Below, piece after piece: positions 6,586 to 16,493 of a DNA stretch of 35,293 nucleotides (positions are counted from its first letter, which is position 1; every line of letters begins with the position of its first letter). Both the position numbers and the translations under genes were made by a program. The notes below the pieces were generated by a model. That model saw only the letters and a list, made by a program, of their open reading frames with translations. It ran no database searches and was not told where the DNA came from. Source of the stretch: Alteromonadaceae bacterium (GTDB lineage: Bacteria; Pseudomonadota; Gammaproteobacteria; Enterobacterales; Alteromonadaceae); assembly GCA_002691625.1 (NCBI GenBank), contig NZIK01000072.1, forward strand, positions 1-35,293, in the 5' to 3' direction.

Positions 6586-8206
6586 ATGACTGCACATGTG
6601 AATGTTGAGAAGTTACGCGTTGAAGCCGGGCCGCAAGGTCAGGCAAAAACGATTGTCCATGATGTCAGTTTCACCCTTAAGCGTGGTGAGGTGCTTGCAC
6701 TCATCGGCGAGTCCGGCTCCGGCAAAACCACTATAGCGCTTTCGCTGCTGGGCTATGCCCGTCCGGGTTGTCGTATTAGCGGCGGTGCAGTGCACGTGGG
6801 CGAGGATAATATGGCCGCTATGAATGCTGCCCAGCTGGCTGATGTGCGAGGACGCAAAGTCGCTTATGTGGCGCAAAGTGCCGCGGCGGCGTTTAATCCG
6901 TCCCGCCGCATTATGGAGCAGGTGATAGAAAGTGCCCTGATGCATGGCGTGATGTCGCGCGGTCAGGCTGAGGCCAAAGCCATTGATCTGTTTAAGCAGC
7001 TGTCGTTGCCGTCGCCTCAGACTATCGGCCGCCGCTATCCTCATGAAGTATCGGGTGGTCAGTTGCAGCGACTGATGGCGGCCATGGCGCTGATTTGCGA
7101 GCCGGAACTGATTATTTTTGACGAGCCTACCACTGCGCTCGATGTCACCACTCAGGTAGACGTGCTAAAAGCATTTAAAGACGTTAGTGAAAGCGTACAA
7201 CACTACGGCAGTTTATGTGTCTCACGACTTGGCCGTTGTGGCCCAGATTGCCGATCAGATCCTGGTGCTGCAAAACGGCAGGGTGATGGAAAATAACCCT
7301 ACCGCCACTATCCTCAACAATGCCGAACATGTTTATACCCGGCAACTGCTCAGTGCAGTGCAGGACAGTGATGGTTATAAGGATAACGCGCCTGGTGAAG
7401 TGGTTATCGATATTAATAATATCGAAGCGGGCTATGGCAGGATGACCAAACAAGGTAAGCCTGAAATCCCCATTTTATCGGATATTTCCATGCGCGTTCG
7501 TCGTGGTCAGACCGTGGGGATTATCGGTGAATCAGGTTCAGGCAAGTCAACATTTGCCCGGGTAATAGCCGGCCTGCTACCGGCGGCTAACGGGTCGATG
7601 TTACTCAACAACAAAGAGTTAACGCCAGCCATAGTGGACCGCAGTAAGGCCGAGTGCCAGCAAATTCAGATGGTATTTCAGAATGCGGATACGGCGCTCA
7701 ACCCTGCTCATAAAGTGGGTGATATTCTGGGTCGACCGCTGACCTTTTTCCATGGCCTTAAAGGTGCTGCGCGCAAGCAGCGCGTAGCAGAGCTGCTGGA
7801 GCTGGTTAAATTGCCCACTGATCTGGCCGACCGTAAATGCGGTGCACTGTCGGGCGGGCAAAAACAGCGCATAAATCTGGCCCGGGCGTTAGCGGCGGAG
7901 CCAAGCGTTATTTTATGTGATGAGGTCACCTCGGCACTCGACACTGTGGTGGCTGCGGCCATTCTTGAGTTACTGGGCGAGTTGCAGGCGAAACTCAATA
8001 TTGCCATTGTGTTTATCAGCCACGACATTTCTACGGTAAAAAGTCTGTGCGACGAGATCATGGTGCTCTACAAAGGCAAAACCGTGCAGTACACCTCGGG
8101 TAAACAGTTTGCCAGCGGGCCTTATGAACCTTATACCGAGTTGCTGCTAAACAGTGTGCCAACGCTGGATCCTACCTGGCTGGACTCACGCCAGTCCCGG
8201 GCATAA
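6586..8206 (+). pseudogene. Fused double ATPase of the peptide ABC transporter, broken by a +1 frameshift
   Basis: Two ABC ATPase domains (DppD-like, then DppF-like) in one gene, as in YejF or GsiA. Residues 1-200, read from 6586, hold Walker A GESGSGKTT, signature VSGGQLQR and Walker B LIIFDEPTTALD. The frame then fails: it runs on to a stop at 7294-7296, while the expected continuation VKAYNTTAVYVSHDLAVV, including the H-loop, is in the next frame from GTG at 7187. Removing one base, the A at 7186, restores a perfect 539-residue protein. The second domain has GESGSGKST, LSGGQKQR and VILCDEVTSALD. GAGG precedes the start at 8 bases. A sequencing error, a fresh mutation or a split gene are all possible. 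No slippery site is visible and no stop lies at the junction, so programmed frameshifting is unlikely. Confidence 0.88.
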
Positions 8207-8232
8207 GGGATAATACGGACTGCTCAATATTC

Positions 8233-8264
8233 CGGCTGGTGGTCGATTAGCGCCAGCCGTTTTT
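8233..8264 (+). terminator. Terminator of the ABC operon
   Basis: The arms CGGCTGG (8233-8239) and CCAGCCG (8253-8259) form a 7-bp stem followed at once by five Ts. It lies 27 bases after the ATPase stop and overlaps the 3' end of the convergent small gene. No T-run follows on the other strand. Confidence 0.75.
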
Positions 8265-8459
8265 GCTCCCGCCCCGGCAATGCCGGCTTGCCCTTACGCC
8301 GCCAAACCAATAGTAAAGCACCGCAAATACCACACCTGCTCCGAGCCAGACCAGTTCTGCCTGACTATAGGGATAGCTTCGTACTGCATAAGCAATCTGC
8401 AATAAAAGGAATAGCGTAAAGAAAAATCGGTGTTTATTTAGTTTCATCCGCTGGAACAA
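8247..8459 (-). CDS. Small two-helix membrane protein, unknown function
   Basis: A 70-residue hypothetical protein. Two hydrophobic stretches (FFFTLFLLLQIAYAV near residue 13 and LVWLGAGVVFAVLYYWF near residue 37) suggest two membrane helices, followed by a short basic tail. I place the start at TTG 8459, because AAGGAGG, an ideal ribosome site, lies 6 bases before it; the ATG four codons later at 8447 has no site of its own at the right distance. It is convergent with the ABC operon and divergent from the S41 protease gene. No family is recognised. It is short enough to be doubtful, but the ribosome site and helix pattern support it. Confidence 0.55.
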   Translation of the reverse strand: MFQRMKLNKHRFFFTLFLLLQIAYAVRSYPYSQAELVWLGAGVVFAVLYYWFGGVRASRHCRGGSKNGWR

Positions 8460-8661
8460 AGCTTGCCTCCTTGCAATGAATAACGTGACGGACAACTCAA
8501 AAGCCAATTTAGGCTATCGTTCTGAACACAACTACTCTCCAATTAGCCAGTTCTTACGATTGTCCTACGGCAGATTGTAAGCGTTAATAATTACATTGTT
8601 TACTAATTAAGCTAAGCTGAATGGCAACGGCAGTATAACAATAAACAAAAAGGTACGGCTT

Positions 8662-11600
8662 ATGACCTTAAAAGGAATTTCGCTCACTCTCATGCTGGCC
8701 ATTCTGCCAGCTGTCTCTAACGCCACACAACTGCTCCGGCAGCCTGCATTGCACGGTGATGCCCTGGTATTTACCTATGCTAATGATATCTGGAAAACCA
8801 GTGTCAGCGGTGGCAAAGCTCAGCGGTTAACCAGCTTCCAGGGCAGTGAATCACAGCCGGTCATTTCGCCCGATGGTAACTACATCGCATTCACCGGTGA
8901 ATACGAAGGTAATCGTGATGTGTTTGTGGTTAGCATTAATGGCGGCGAACCTCAGCGGCTTACGTATCATCCTGGCGCAGACGCAGCGGTGGGCTGGACA
9001 CCAGACAGCCAGCAGGTGCTATTCAGTTCGGCGCGGTTTTCGGCGCCACGTAACTGGCAACAGTTATTCACGGTATCGGTAAACGGGGACAACCCGAGCC
9101 AGTTACCTATGCATCGAGCGTTTGACGGAGCTTTCGATAATAGCGGTGAAAATCTTGTATTCCGGCGAGCTGGCTTCTGGGACAGAGGCTGGCGTAATTA
9201 CCGTGGCGGCCAGAATCAGGCGCTGAGGGTGATTAATATCGACAGCCTGAAAGAGTACGACCTGCCGTTCGATAACGATTTTGATGTGGACCCTGAATGG
9301 TCATCAAATGGTGATATCTACTTTTTATCCAATCGCTCAAAGGTGACGAATGTTTTTAAATATTCGCCGCAGTCGAAGGTGGTGAGCCAGGTTACCCGAC
9401 AGGATAAATATGATGTGATGGGCTTTGCGGTAGAGGGTAACCGGGTTGTGTATGAGTACCTCGGCGACCTGTATCTGAAAAACGGCAATGCTGCAGCCAG
9501 CAAGTTAAATATAGAGGTGGCCGCAGATTTCTACTGGGCCCGTACCGGTTATGTAGACGCGCACAAACAGGTCACTGGTTTTGATGTATCACCTACCGGT
9601 CAGCGCGCGCTGTTCACGGCTCGTGGCGATGTCTATTCGGTGCCGGTAGAACACGGGTCGCCACGCCCGTTGACCGACACTTCTGGCGCACGTGAGCATG
9701 GTGCAGCCTGGTCGCCGGACGGCCAGTTTATTGCCTGGTTCAGCGATCGCTCCGGCGAGTATGAACTCATCATTGCCAATCAGTATGGCAAAGAGCAAAC
9801 GGTAATTACGCTTGCGGGGCGCGGCTTTTACGATGAACTGCGCTGGTCGCCCGACAGCAAACGACTGCTATTTACCGACTCTTCCCAGCAGTTATGGGTC
9901 GCTAACCGGGAAAACCAGACTACCAGAGTTATCGATACCAATAAACGGGTGCACCCTGAATGGCAGATGATGGCCAGCTGGTCTCCCGACAGTCAGTACA
10001 TCGCTTATACCAAACAGGGCGTCAATTTCTTCCGCGAACTGCACCTGTATTCGGTGATGGAGCGTAAAACCTTTCAGCTGACCGACGGCATGGTCGAAGT
10101 GACCTGGCCTACCTTTAGTGATGACAGTGAAGTGTTGTACTTCCTTGGCAGCGTGGACTACGGTCCTAAAGCGCCCTGGCTTGATATGTCATCGATCAGC
10201 TTTACGCCCAGCTACCAGCTGTACTATGCGCTACTCAACGCAGAAGACATGCCGTTGTTCCCGGAGCGTTCCGATGAAGAGCCGGCGCCTGAAAGTGAAG
10301 AGGATGAAGCCGGTGATGACAAAGCAGGTAATGACAAACCGACCAGCGAATCACAAACCAAAGTACAGGTGGCCGCTTTTGCTGAACGCATCATGCCGGT
10401 CAGTGCCAAGTCGGGACAATTTAGTCATTTAACCGGTGGCAAAGAGGGCAACCTGTATTTTCTCAGTCAGTATGCAGACGATACCGGTGACAAACAAACC
10501 AGCCTGATGACCTTTAATGCCTCTGAGCGTGAAATGAAAAAGTTGGCCGATAAGATCAGCGATTTTAAACTCACCGCCGACGGTAAATCCCTGTTGGTTA
10601 AAAGTGGCTCTTCTTATCGCCTGATCAGTGCCGCACAGGGCTCCGGTAAAGACGATAAAGCCATTAAGCTGGCGCTATCCAAGCGGGTTGACTATAGCGA
10701 AGAATGGCAACAGGTTTTTCGCGAAGCCTGGCGTTATCAGCGCGATTATCTGTATGTAGATAACTTCCACGGCGCTGACTGGGATGAAATCTATGAAGTC
10801 TATCAGCCGCTGGTTGCTTCGGTCAGTCATCCGCTGGATCTCACTTATCTACTCGATACCCTGGGCGGCGAAGTGTCGATTGGGCATTCCTATACCGGCG
10901 CCGGGGATAAACCTGAAACAGGTAAATCTCATGTCGGCCTGCTGGGTGTGGATTATGAACTCGATAGCCGCGGGATAAAGCTTACCCGGGTGTACACTGG
11001 TGAGAGTTTTGTTGCCGGTGCAAACCTGATGGCGCCGTTGGGACCTTATGCGCATCTTATCGAAAAGGGCAGTTACCTGCTGGCCGTTAACGGTAAACCA
11101 CTAACCAGTAAAGAGAACGTTTATGCGCAGTTCGAAGGTACCCTTGGCCAGACGGTAACGGTAACCATCGGTGAGCCAGGCAAAAAAGACAACCAACAGG
11201 ATTTTCTGGTTAAAACCATTGGTAACGAAAATGAACTGCGCAAGCAGCATTGGGTAGAACAGAACCGTCGGTATGTGGAAGAAAAATCCAACGGTAAGCT
11301 CGCTTACGTATGGGTGCCAGACACCGCGGAGGGAGGCTATCACAGCTTTAACCGTTATTATTATCCCCAGGCCAACAAGCCGGGCGTGATCATCGATGAA
11401 CGCTTTAATCATGGTGGCTTTATCGCGGATTACATCATTAACGTGCTGCGCCGGGAGCTTAATGGCTTCTTCAATAATCCCTACGCGCCGGCTGAACCTT
11501 TGACCAGCCCGGCAGCAGGTACCTGGGGCAGCAAGGTGATGCTGATTAACGAAGTATCGGGTTCCGGCGGAGATATGTTGCCTTACATGTTTAACTACTA

Positions 11601-11913
11601 TGGCCTTGGTAAGCTGGTGGGCAAACGCACCTGGGGTGGCCTGGTGGGCATCTGGGGCGTACCGGCCTTTATTGACGGTGGCAGCATGACTGCGCCTCGG
11701 TCGGGCTTTTATGACGTGAATGGTGAGTGGCAGGTTGAGAATTACGGTGTGGCACCGGATATCAATGTGGAGCAATGGACCAGCAAAACGGCAAAGGGCG
11801 AGGATCCACAACTGGATAAAGCCATTGAAGTTGGGCTGGCCGGTTTGAAAGGCTATCAGTCACCCATCAAACCAATGCCCAAAGCACCGGTTCGGGTGCC
11901 AGTGCCAGATTAG
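8662..11913 (+). CDS. Exported tricorn-like protease, S41 family
   Basis: Large exported peptidase of 1083 residues that trims oligopeptides. A signal peptide covers residues 1-21 (cleavage near SNAT). Two blocks of beta-propeller repeats follow, with motifs such as QPVISPDGNYIAF, AAWSPDGQFIAW and LRWSPDSKRLLF, as in the tricorn protease. A very acidic linker lies at about 535-570. The S41 core comes after about 690: GHSYTGAGD (histidine near 742), a PDZ-like part, EVSGSGGDMLP (964-974, nucleophile serine) and VENYGVAPDI with a glutamate at 1026. These agree well with His746, Ser965 and Glu1023 of tricorn. The start is the ATG before the signal sequence. It stands alone, with its own terminator. 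With the S10 peptidase nearby it suggests extracytoplasmic peptide digestion. Confidence 0.92.
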   Translation: MTLKGISLTLMLAILPAVSNATQLLRQPALHGDALVFTYANDIWKTSVSGGKAQRLTSFQGSESQPVISPDGNYIAFTGEYEGNRDVFVVSINGGEPQRLTYHPGADAAVGWTPDSQQVLFSSARFSAPRNWQQLFTVSVNGDNPSQLPMHRAFDGAFDNSGENLVFRRAGFWDRGWRNYRGGQNQALRVINIDSLKEYDLPFDNDFDVDPEWSSNGDIYFLSNRSKVTNVFKYSPQSKVVSQVTRQDKYDVMGFAVEGNRVVYEYLGDLYLKNGNAAASKLNIEVAADFYWARTGYVDAHKQVTGFDVSPTGQRALFTARGDVYSVPVEHGSPRPLTDTSGAREHGAAWSPDGQFIAWFSDRSGEYELIIANQYGKEQTVITLAGRGFYDELRWSPDSKRLLFTDSSQQLWVANRENQTTRVIDTNKRVHPEWQMMASWSPDSQYIAYTKQGVNFFRELHLYSVMERKTFQLTDGMVEVTWPTFSDDSEVLYFLGSVDYGPKAPWLDMSSISFTPSYQLYYALLNAEDMPLFPERSDEEPAPESEEDEAGDDKAGNDKPTSESQTKVQVAAFAERIMPVSAKSGQFSHLTGGKEGNLYFLSQYADDTGDKQTSLMTFNASEREMKKLADKISDFKLTADGKSLLVKSGSSYRLISAAQGSGKDDKAIKLALSKRVDYSEEWQQVFREAWRYQRDYLYVDNFHGADWDEIYEVYQPLVASVSHPLDLTYLLDTLGGEVSIGHSYTGAGDKPETGKSHVGLLGVDYELDSRGIKLTRVYTGESFVAGANLMAPLGPYAHLIEKGSYLLAVNGKPLTSKENVYAQFEGTLGQTVTVTIGEPGKKDNQQDFLVKTIGNENELRKQHWVEQNRRYVEEKSNGKLAYVWVPDTAEGGYHSFNRYYYPQANKPGVIIDERFNHGGFIADYIINVLRRELNGFFNNPYAPAEPLTSPAAGTWGSKVMLINEVSGSGGDMLPYMFNYYGLGKLVGKRTWGGLVGIWGVPAFIDGGSMTAPRSGFYDVNGEWQVENYGVAPDINVEQWTSKTAKGEDPQLDKAIEVGLAGLKGYQSPIKPMPKAPVRVPVPD

Positions 11914-11938
11914 TCTCTGAGTCGGAACTGCCAATTGG

Positions 11939-11961
11939 AAGCCCGCTAAATGCGGGCTTTT

Positions 11962-11963
<2 letters not shown>
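11939..11963 (+). terminator. Terminator of the tricorn-like gene
   Basis: The perfect arms AAGCCCGC (11939-11946) and GCGGGCTT (11952-11959) with a TAAAT loop are followed by a run of six Ts (11958-11963). The T-run overlaps the stop codon of the convergent transporter gene. On the minus strand the hairpin is followed by CCAATT, so it works mainly rightward. Confidence 0.9.
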
Positions 11964-12945
<982 letters not shown>

Positions 12946-12971
12946 AACAGGCCATCTGTTTAGTTTATTGA

Positions 12972-12990
12972 TATACTATACCCCAGTATA
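12972..12990. promoter_or_regulatory. RcnR/DmeR-type operator between dmeF and its repressor gene
   Basis: The dyad TATACT-ATACCCC-AGTATA has 6-bp perfect arms around a C-tract. Its core, TACT, seven bases, AGTA, has the same length as the E. coli RcnR site (TACT-G6-N-AGTA, read on the other strand) but only four Cs in the tract. It lies 27 bases before dmeF and 31 bases before the repressor ATG, so one bound repressor could block both promoters. Confidence 0.75.
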
Positions 12991-13021
12991 CCATTAAACG
13001 TGAGGGTTGGCAGAGCAGACT

Positions 13022-13297
13022 ATGGCGCATATCCATAAAAATCAGCAGGCATTACTTACCCGCGTAAAGAAAATTCGTGGCCAGTTAAATGCCGTAGAAA
13101 AGTCAATGAATGATGGCAATGAGTGTCTGGCTATCCTGCAGCAGGTCACCGCAATTAAGGGCGCCGTGAACGGACTGATGACCACGATTCTGGAAGATCA
13201 CATCCGCGAACATGTGGGCAAGCCAGGGCTTAGCGACACAGAACGTACAGAAGAAGTAGAGGCGCTGAATAAAATTCTTAAGTCCTACCTCAAGTAG
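13022..13297 (+). CDS. CsoR/RcnR-family metal-sensing repressor, DmeR/RcnR-like
   Basis: All-alpha repressor of 91 residues that releases DNA when it binds metal. The RcnR metal ligands are all present at the exact RcnR numbering: H3, C35, H60 and H64 (MAHIHK, GNECLAILQQ, EDHIREH). This points to Co(II)/Ni(II) sensing instead of Cu(I) (CsoR) or formaldehyde (FrmR). The family core VKKIRGQLNAVEKSM and AIKGAVNGLM is clear. I start at the ATG at 13022, which places His at position 3; a TTG at 13007 is in frame but would displace it. Divergent from dmeF, it almost surely controls it and itself. Confidence 0.9.
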   Translation: MAHIHKNQQALLTRVKKIRGQLNAVEKSMNDGNECLAILQQVTAIKGAVNGLMTTILEDHIREHVGKPGLSDTERTEEVEALNKILKSYLK

Positions 13298-13574
13298 CAT
13301 TACCAGGTTTTTTTAGTGTGTGTTTATTGGTGTTAGCTTATTGGTATTGCGGCTAGACCCGCCGATTCGCTGCACCGGGAAGAACTGACTGTGCAATCAA
13401 AGTCACTCATTAGTCATTGCGCTTGCCTGTAAGGTTGTCTAGTATTTGTACAGCGCTGTCGTTTAAGTGCAAAAACGAACAGCGTCCCTCCTGTGGCCTA
13501 TGCCGTTATCGGTTTTACTGCCTGTAATATCAGAAACCCTGTTTGTTCCTTTACAATAATTCAGGGATCCGACC
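13298..13574. other. Intergenic region before the S10 peptidase gene
   Basis: No gene is seen. A hairpin with arms CGCTGT-CGTTT and AAACG-A-ACAGCG (13454-13464 and 13473-13484, one bulged A) lies about 90 bases before the S10 start. No T-run follows it, so it is probably not a terminator. No clear terminator follows the repressor gene. Confidence 0.4.
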
Positions 13575-15086
13575 ATGCGTTTTATTATCCACCGAGCGTT
13601 GCTTTGTTTGTGTCTGGTAAGTTATTCTGGCTTTGCTCAGGATGAACCAGAAGAAAAACCACCTGTACCCGAAGCGAAAACTTCCGTCACCAGTCACAGC
13701 ATCAAAATCAATGGTAAAAAACTCAGTTATACCGCTACCGCGGGTACCATGCTGATGAAAAACGCCAAGCAGGAGCCGATAGCACTGTTTGGTTATACGG
13801 CTTATGTAAAAGAAGATACCAGCCTGCGCAAGCGGCCAATCCTGTTTGCTTATAACGGTGGGCCGGGCTCAGCGTCGTTGTGGTTACATATGGGTATCCT
13901 CGGTCCTAAACGAGCAGTCGTTAAAGACGTTGAGTTTGCCAATAATGGGCCGTATGGCTATGTGGTTAATGAATTCACCATTCTGGATAAGGCCGATATC
14001 GTGATGATTGATCCGGTTGGTACCGGCTTCTCGCGCCCGGTAGGAGAGGGCAAAGGTGAGGATTTTTGGGGTACCGACCAGGATATTCGTTCGGTGTCTG
14101 CATTTATCAAGCAGTATATTACTGAGAATAACCGCTGGCAGTCGCCCAAATTTATTCTGGGAGAAAGCTATGGCGGCATGCGCACCGCGGGGGTAGCTCA
14201 GGCGCTTACCAATGAAATGATTAGTCTGAATGGCATTATGTTGGTGTCGCCGTTTTTACAGTTTGTGAATGGATTTGATTTTGGTCAGACCGACCTGCCC
14301 CATGTACTGTTTTTACCCACCTTTGCCGCCACCGGCTGGTATCACGATGCTATTGACAACAAACCAGTAACATTAGCGGAGCATCTTAAGGCGGCAGAAG
14401 CCTTCGCCGTAGACGAATATGCCCCGGCCTTACTGAAAGGCGTACGATTATCGGCAGATAAGAAAAAGGCGCTGGCCGAAAAACTTGCCGCCTTAACAGG
14501 TCTGGAGGCGCAATACTGGCTGGATGCAAATTTGCGGGTAAACCATCAGGTGTTTACCAAGGAAGTGCTAAGCGAAAGCGCACAAACGGTTGGGCGCATT
14601 GATTCCCGATTTAAAGGCAACACTTTGTCGGTGCATTCAGAAGCGATGAGTTATGATCCTATGACCACCGCGGTTGGGCCGCCTCTACTGGCTGCTTTTA
14701 TGGATTATTACCGCACCGAACTCAAATCTGAGCAGGAGGTGGATTACAAGGTATTTGGTGATGTGTTCAGCAGTTGGGATTGGGGGCATGTACAACCAAA
14801 TGTTGGCTTCAAAATGCCCTTTCCCGACACTCTGATTGATTTATCCTACGCGATGATTCAGAACCCCAAAATGAAGGTGCTGTTTCAACAGGGCTACTAT
14901 GATTTGGCTACGCCGCACTTCACTACCCAGTACATGATCGATCATCTTAAAATACCGGCGGCATTGCGCAGTAATATCTCTACAGCCTACTATGAGGCGG
15001 GACATATGATGTATGTGCATGAGCCTTCGATGGCCCAGTTTAAAGCGGACCTGGCAACCTTTATTGATGCCAGCTTACCCAACTGA
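13575..15086 (+). CDS. Exported S10-family serine carboxypeptidase-like peptidase
   Basis: Alpha/beta-hydrolase-fold peptidase of 503 residues that removes C-terminal amino acids from peptides, working in the periplasm or outside the cell. A signal peptide covers about residues 1-21 (SGFAQDE). The family motifs are present: FAYNGGPGSASLW (oxyanion region), IDPVGTGFSRP, GESYGGMRTAG with nucleophile S198, QQGYYDLATP with D443 and EAGHMMYVHEP with H477, a complete catalytic triad. AGGGA lies 7 bases before the ATG. It is convergent with the FAD oxidase gene. The tricorn-like protease 1.7 kb upstream could supply its substrates; that is inference. Confidence 0.93.
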   Translation: MRFIIHRALLCLCLVSYSGFAQDEPEEKPPVPEAKTSVTSHSIKINGKKLSYTATAGTMLMKNAKQEPIALFGYTAYVKEDTSLRKRPILFAYNGGPGSASLWLHMGILGPKRAVVKDVEFANNGPYGYVVNEFTILDKADIVMIDPVGTGFSRPVGEGKGEDFWGTDQDIRSVSAFIKQYITENNRWQSPKFILGESYGGMRTAGVAQALTNEMISLNGIMLVSPFLQFVNGFDFGQTDLPHVLFLPTFAATGWYHDAIDNKPVTLAEHLKAAEAFAVDEYAPALLKGVRLSADKKKALAEKLAALTGLEAQYWLDANLRVNHQVFTKEVLSESAQTVGRIDSRFKGNTLSVHSEAMSYDPMTTAVGPPLLAAFMDYYRTELKSEQEVDYKVFGDVFSSWDWGHVQPNVGFKMPFPDTLIDLSYAMIQNPKMKVLFQQGYYDLATPHFTTQYMIDHLKIPAALRSNISTAYYEAGHMMYVHEPSMAQFKADLATFIDASLPN

Positions 15087-15095
15087 AGCGCTGAT

Positions 15096-15131
15096 AAAAA
15101 ACGTGGCCGGCGCGATAACGCAGCCGACCAC
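15096..15131 (-). terminator. Terminator of the aldehyde dehydrogenase-oxidase operon
   Basis: The minus strand reads a long GC-rich hairpin (15131-15103) with one C/A mismatch, one bulged A and an ATAA-type loop. One base later comes a run of six Ts (15101-15096). It ends the leftward transcript 28 bases after the oxidase stop, inside the convergent gap. Confidence 0.85.
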
Positions 15132-15159
15132 ATACGGAGGAACGCGGTTCCGGGCGCGG

Positions 15160-16470
15160 TTAAATAGCGCCTACTTTTACTTTAGAGCCATCCAGCAGTC
15201 GGGACAGGCGGTAGGGGTGGGTGTCAATTGATGATTGTTTGCCCATTACCAGGTCGGCGGCAATGTGCCCCAGGCCAAAGCCATGGGCAGAGCTGCCCGC
15301 CGCCAGGAAGAAGCCTTCCACAGCGTCGACTTCTGAAATAACCGGAATGGCATCAGGCGTGCAGTCTACAAAGCTGCCCCAGCTTTCGTCGATTTCCATT
15401 GCTTCCAGTGCCGGAAACAATGCCTTAACCGTCGCCAGGGTTTTTCTGAGGTTACTTTTTACCGGTGCCGGATCGAGAATGCGGATCTGCTCAAACGGCG
15501 AAATACCATCATTGGTCCAACTATTCAGGGCTTCCGGGCCTTTAAAAAAAGAACTGCTAACGCCAAACTGTACGGCTTTAATACGCTGCATAAACATCGG
15601 CATAAATTCTTTGGCGTAGCGTATTCCCTGCGGCGTAAACTCAAGACGTGCCGTGCCACTTATTGCTACTGTGTAGGTGCCATCTAAGCGACGGGTAAGG
15701 GCAACCCCGTTGGTATAGACGGCATCACCAATACTCTTGATTGGCTTGGTTCGAAACGCGGTTTGACGCACGCTGGCCTGTGGAAAGCTAATACCGTGGT
15801 GACGGCAAAAAGCCGAGGCCCAGGCACCGGCCGCGCACAATACCCGGTTGGTTTTGATGGTACCGTGTTCAGTGATTACGCCTTCAACCTTACCGTTGGT
15901 GATATCCAGTCCACGGGCTGCACAGTTCTGATGAATGGTTGCGCCCAGTGCACGGGCACCCTCAGCAATCATCGGCGCGGCAATGGCGGGTTCGCCCTTA
16001 CCGTCGTCAATAGAGTGGACGCCGCCGATCCAGGTGCGACCACGGGCCGGGATCATTTCGTTGGCCTCTTTGGCATTGAGCATAACGGTTTTAACGCCAT
16101 ACTGTTTAGCCAGATCACGCCACGAATCCCATTGTGCTAATTGCTTGGGGTCGTCGGTGGCATAGCGTAAACCGCAGCGTCTGAAGCCCAGGTCGAAGCC
16201 GATGTCCTTAGACATCTCATCCCACAGGCGCATTGATAGCCCGGAAGTAGGTAACTCACGTTCATCGCGGTTCTGCTGGCGACACCAGCCCCAGTTTCGA
16301 CTGGATTGCTCACAGCCAACCTGGCCTTTTTCTACCAGCGCAACTTTGTAGCCTTGTTTGGATAAAAAATAGGTGGCCGCCGCGCCAATAATACCGCCGC
16401 CAATCACGACGATATCGGCCTCTGCGGGAATTTTCTCATCGCTGGGAATGTGTTTCAGTTGTGGTGACAT
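15160..16470 (-). CDS. FAD-dependent amine/amino-acid oxidase (DAO family, PuuB-like)
   Basis: Flavoenzyme of 436 residues that oxidises an amine or amino acid C-N bond, giving an aldehyde or keto acid. The dinucleotide-binding motif VVIGGGIIGAAATYFL is at residues 21-36. It is followed by SSRNWGWCRQQ (56-66), which marks the subgroup near gamma-glutamylputrescine oxidase and D-amino-acid dehydrogenases. The C-terminal flavin-contact region is around AAGSSAHGFGLG. It begins 23 bases after the aldehyde dehydrogenase stop, in the same transcript, so the dehydrogenase likely oxidises the aldehyde it makes. The substrate cannot be read from sequence. The divergent M20 hydrolase and GNAT genes hint at an acylated amine. 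Confidence 0.88.
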   Translation of the reverse strand: MSPQLKHIPSDEKIPAEADIVVIGGGIIGAAATYFLSKQGYKVALVEKGQVGCEQSSRNWGWCRQQNRDERELPTSGLSMRLWDEMSKDIGFDLGFRRCGLRYATDDPKQLAQWDSWRDLAKQYGVKTVMLNAKEANEMIPARGRTWIGGVHSIDDGKGEPAIAAPMIAEGARALGATIHQNCAARGLDITNGKVEGVITEHGTIKTNRVLCAAGAWASAFCRHHGISFPQASVRQTAFRTKPIKSIGDAVYTNGVALTRRLDGTYTVAISGTARLEFTPQGIRYAKEFMPMFMQRIKAVQFGVSSSFFKGPEALNSWTNDGISPFEQIRILDPAPVKSNLRKTLATVKALFPALEAMEIDESWGSFVDCTPDAIPVISEVDAVEGFFLAAGSSAHGFGLGHIAADLVMGKQSSIDTHPYRLSRLLDGSKVKVGAI

Positions 16471-16493
16471 GTATTTACTACCTGCTCGGAAAA

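Noticed and set aside
7170..7190. Programmed ribosomal frameshift in the ATPase gene
   Set aside because: No in-phase slippery heptamer or shift-site stop is present, and the first frame simply reads on for 36 codons to 7296.
11101..11811. A 236-codon open frame antisense to the tricorn-like gene
   Set aside because: It lies fully within a well-supported S41 core, has no ribosome site or family pattern, and is explained by codon composition on the other strand.
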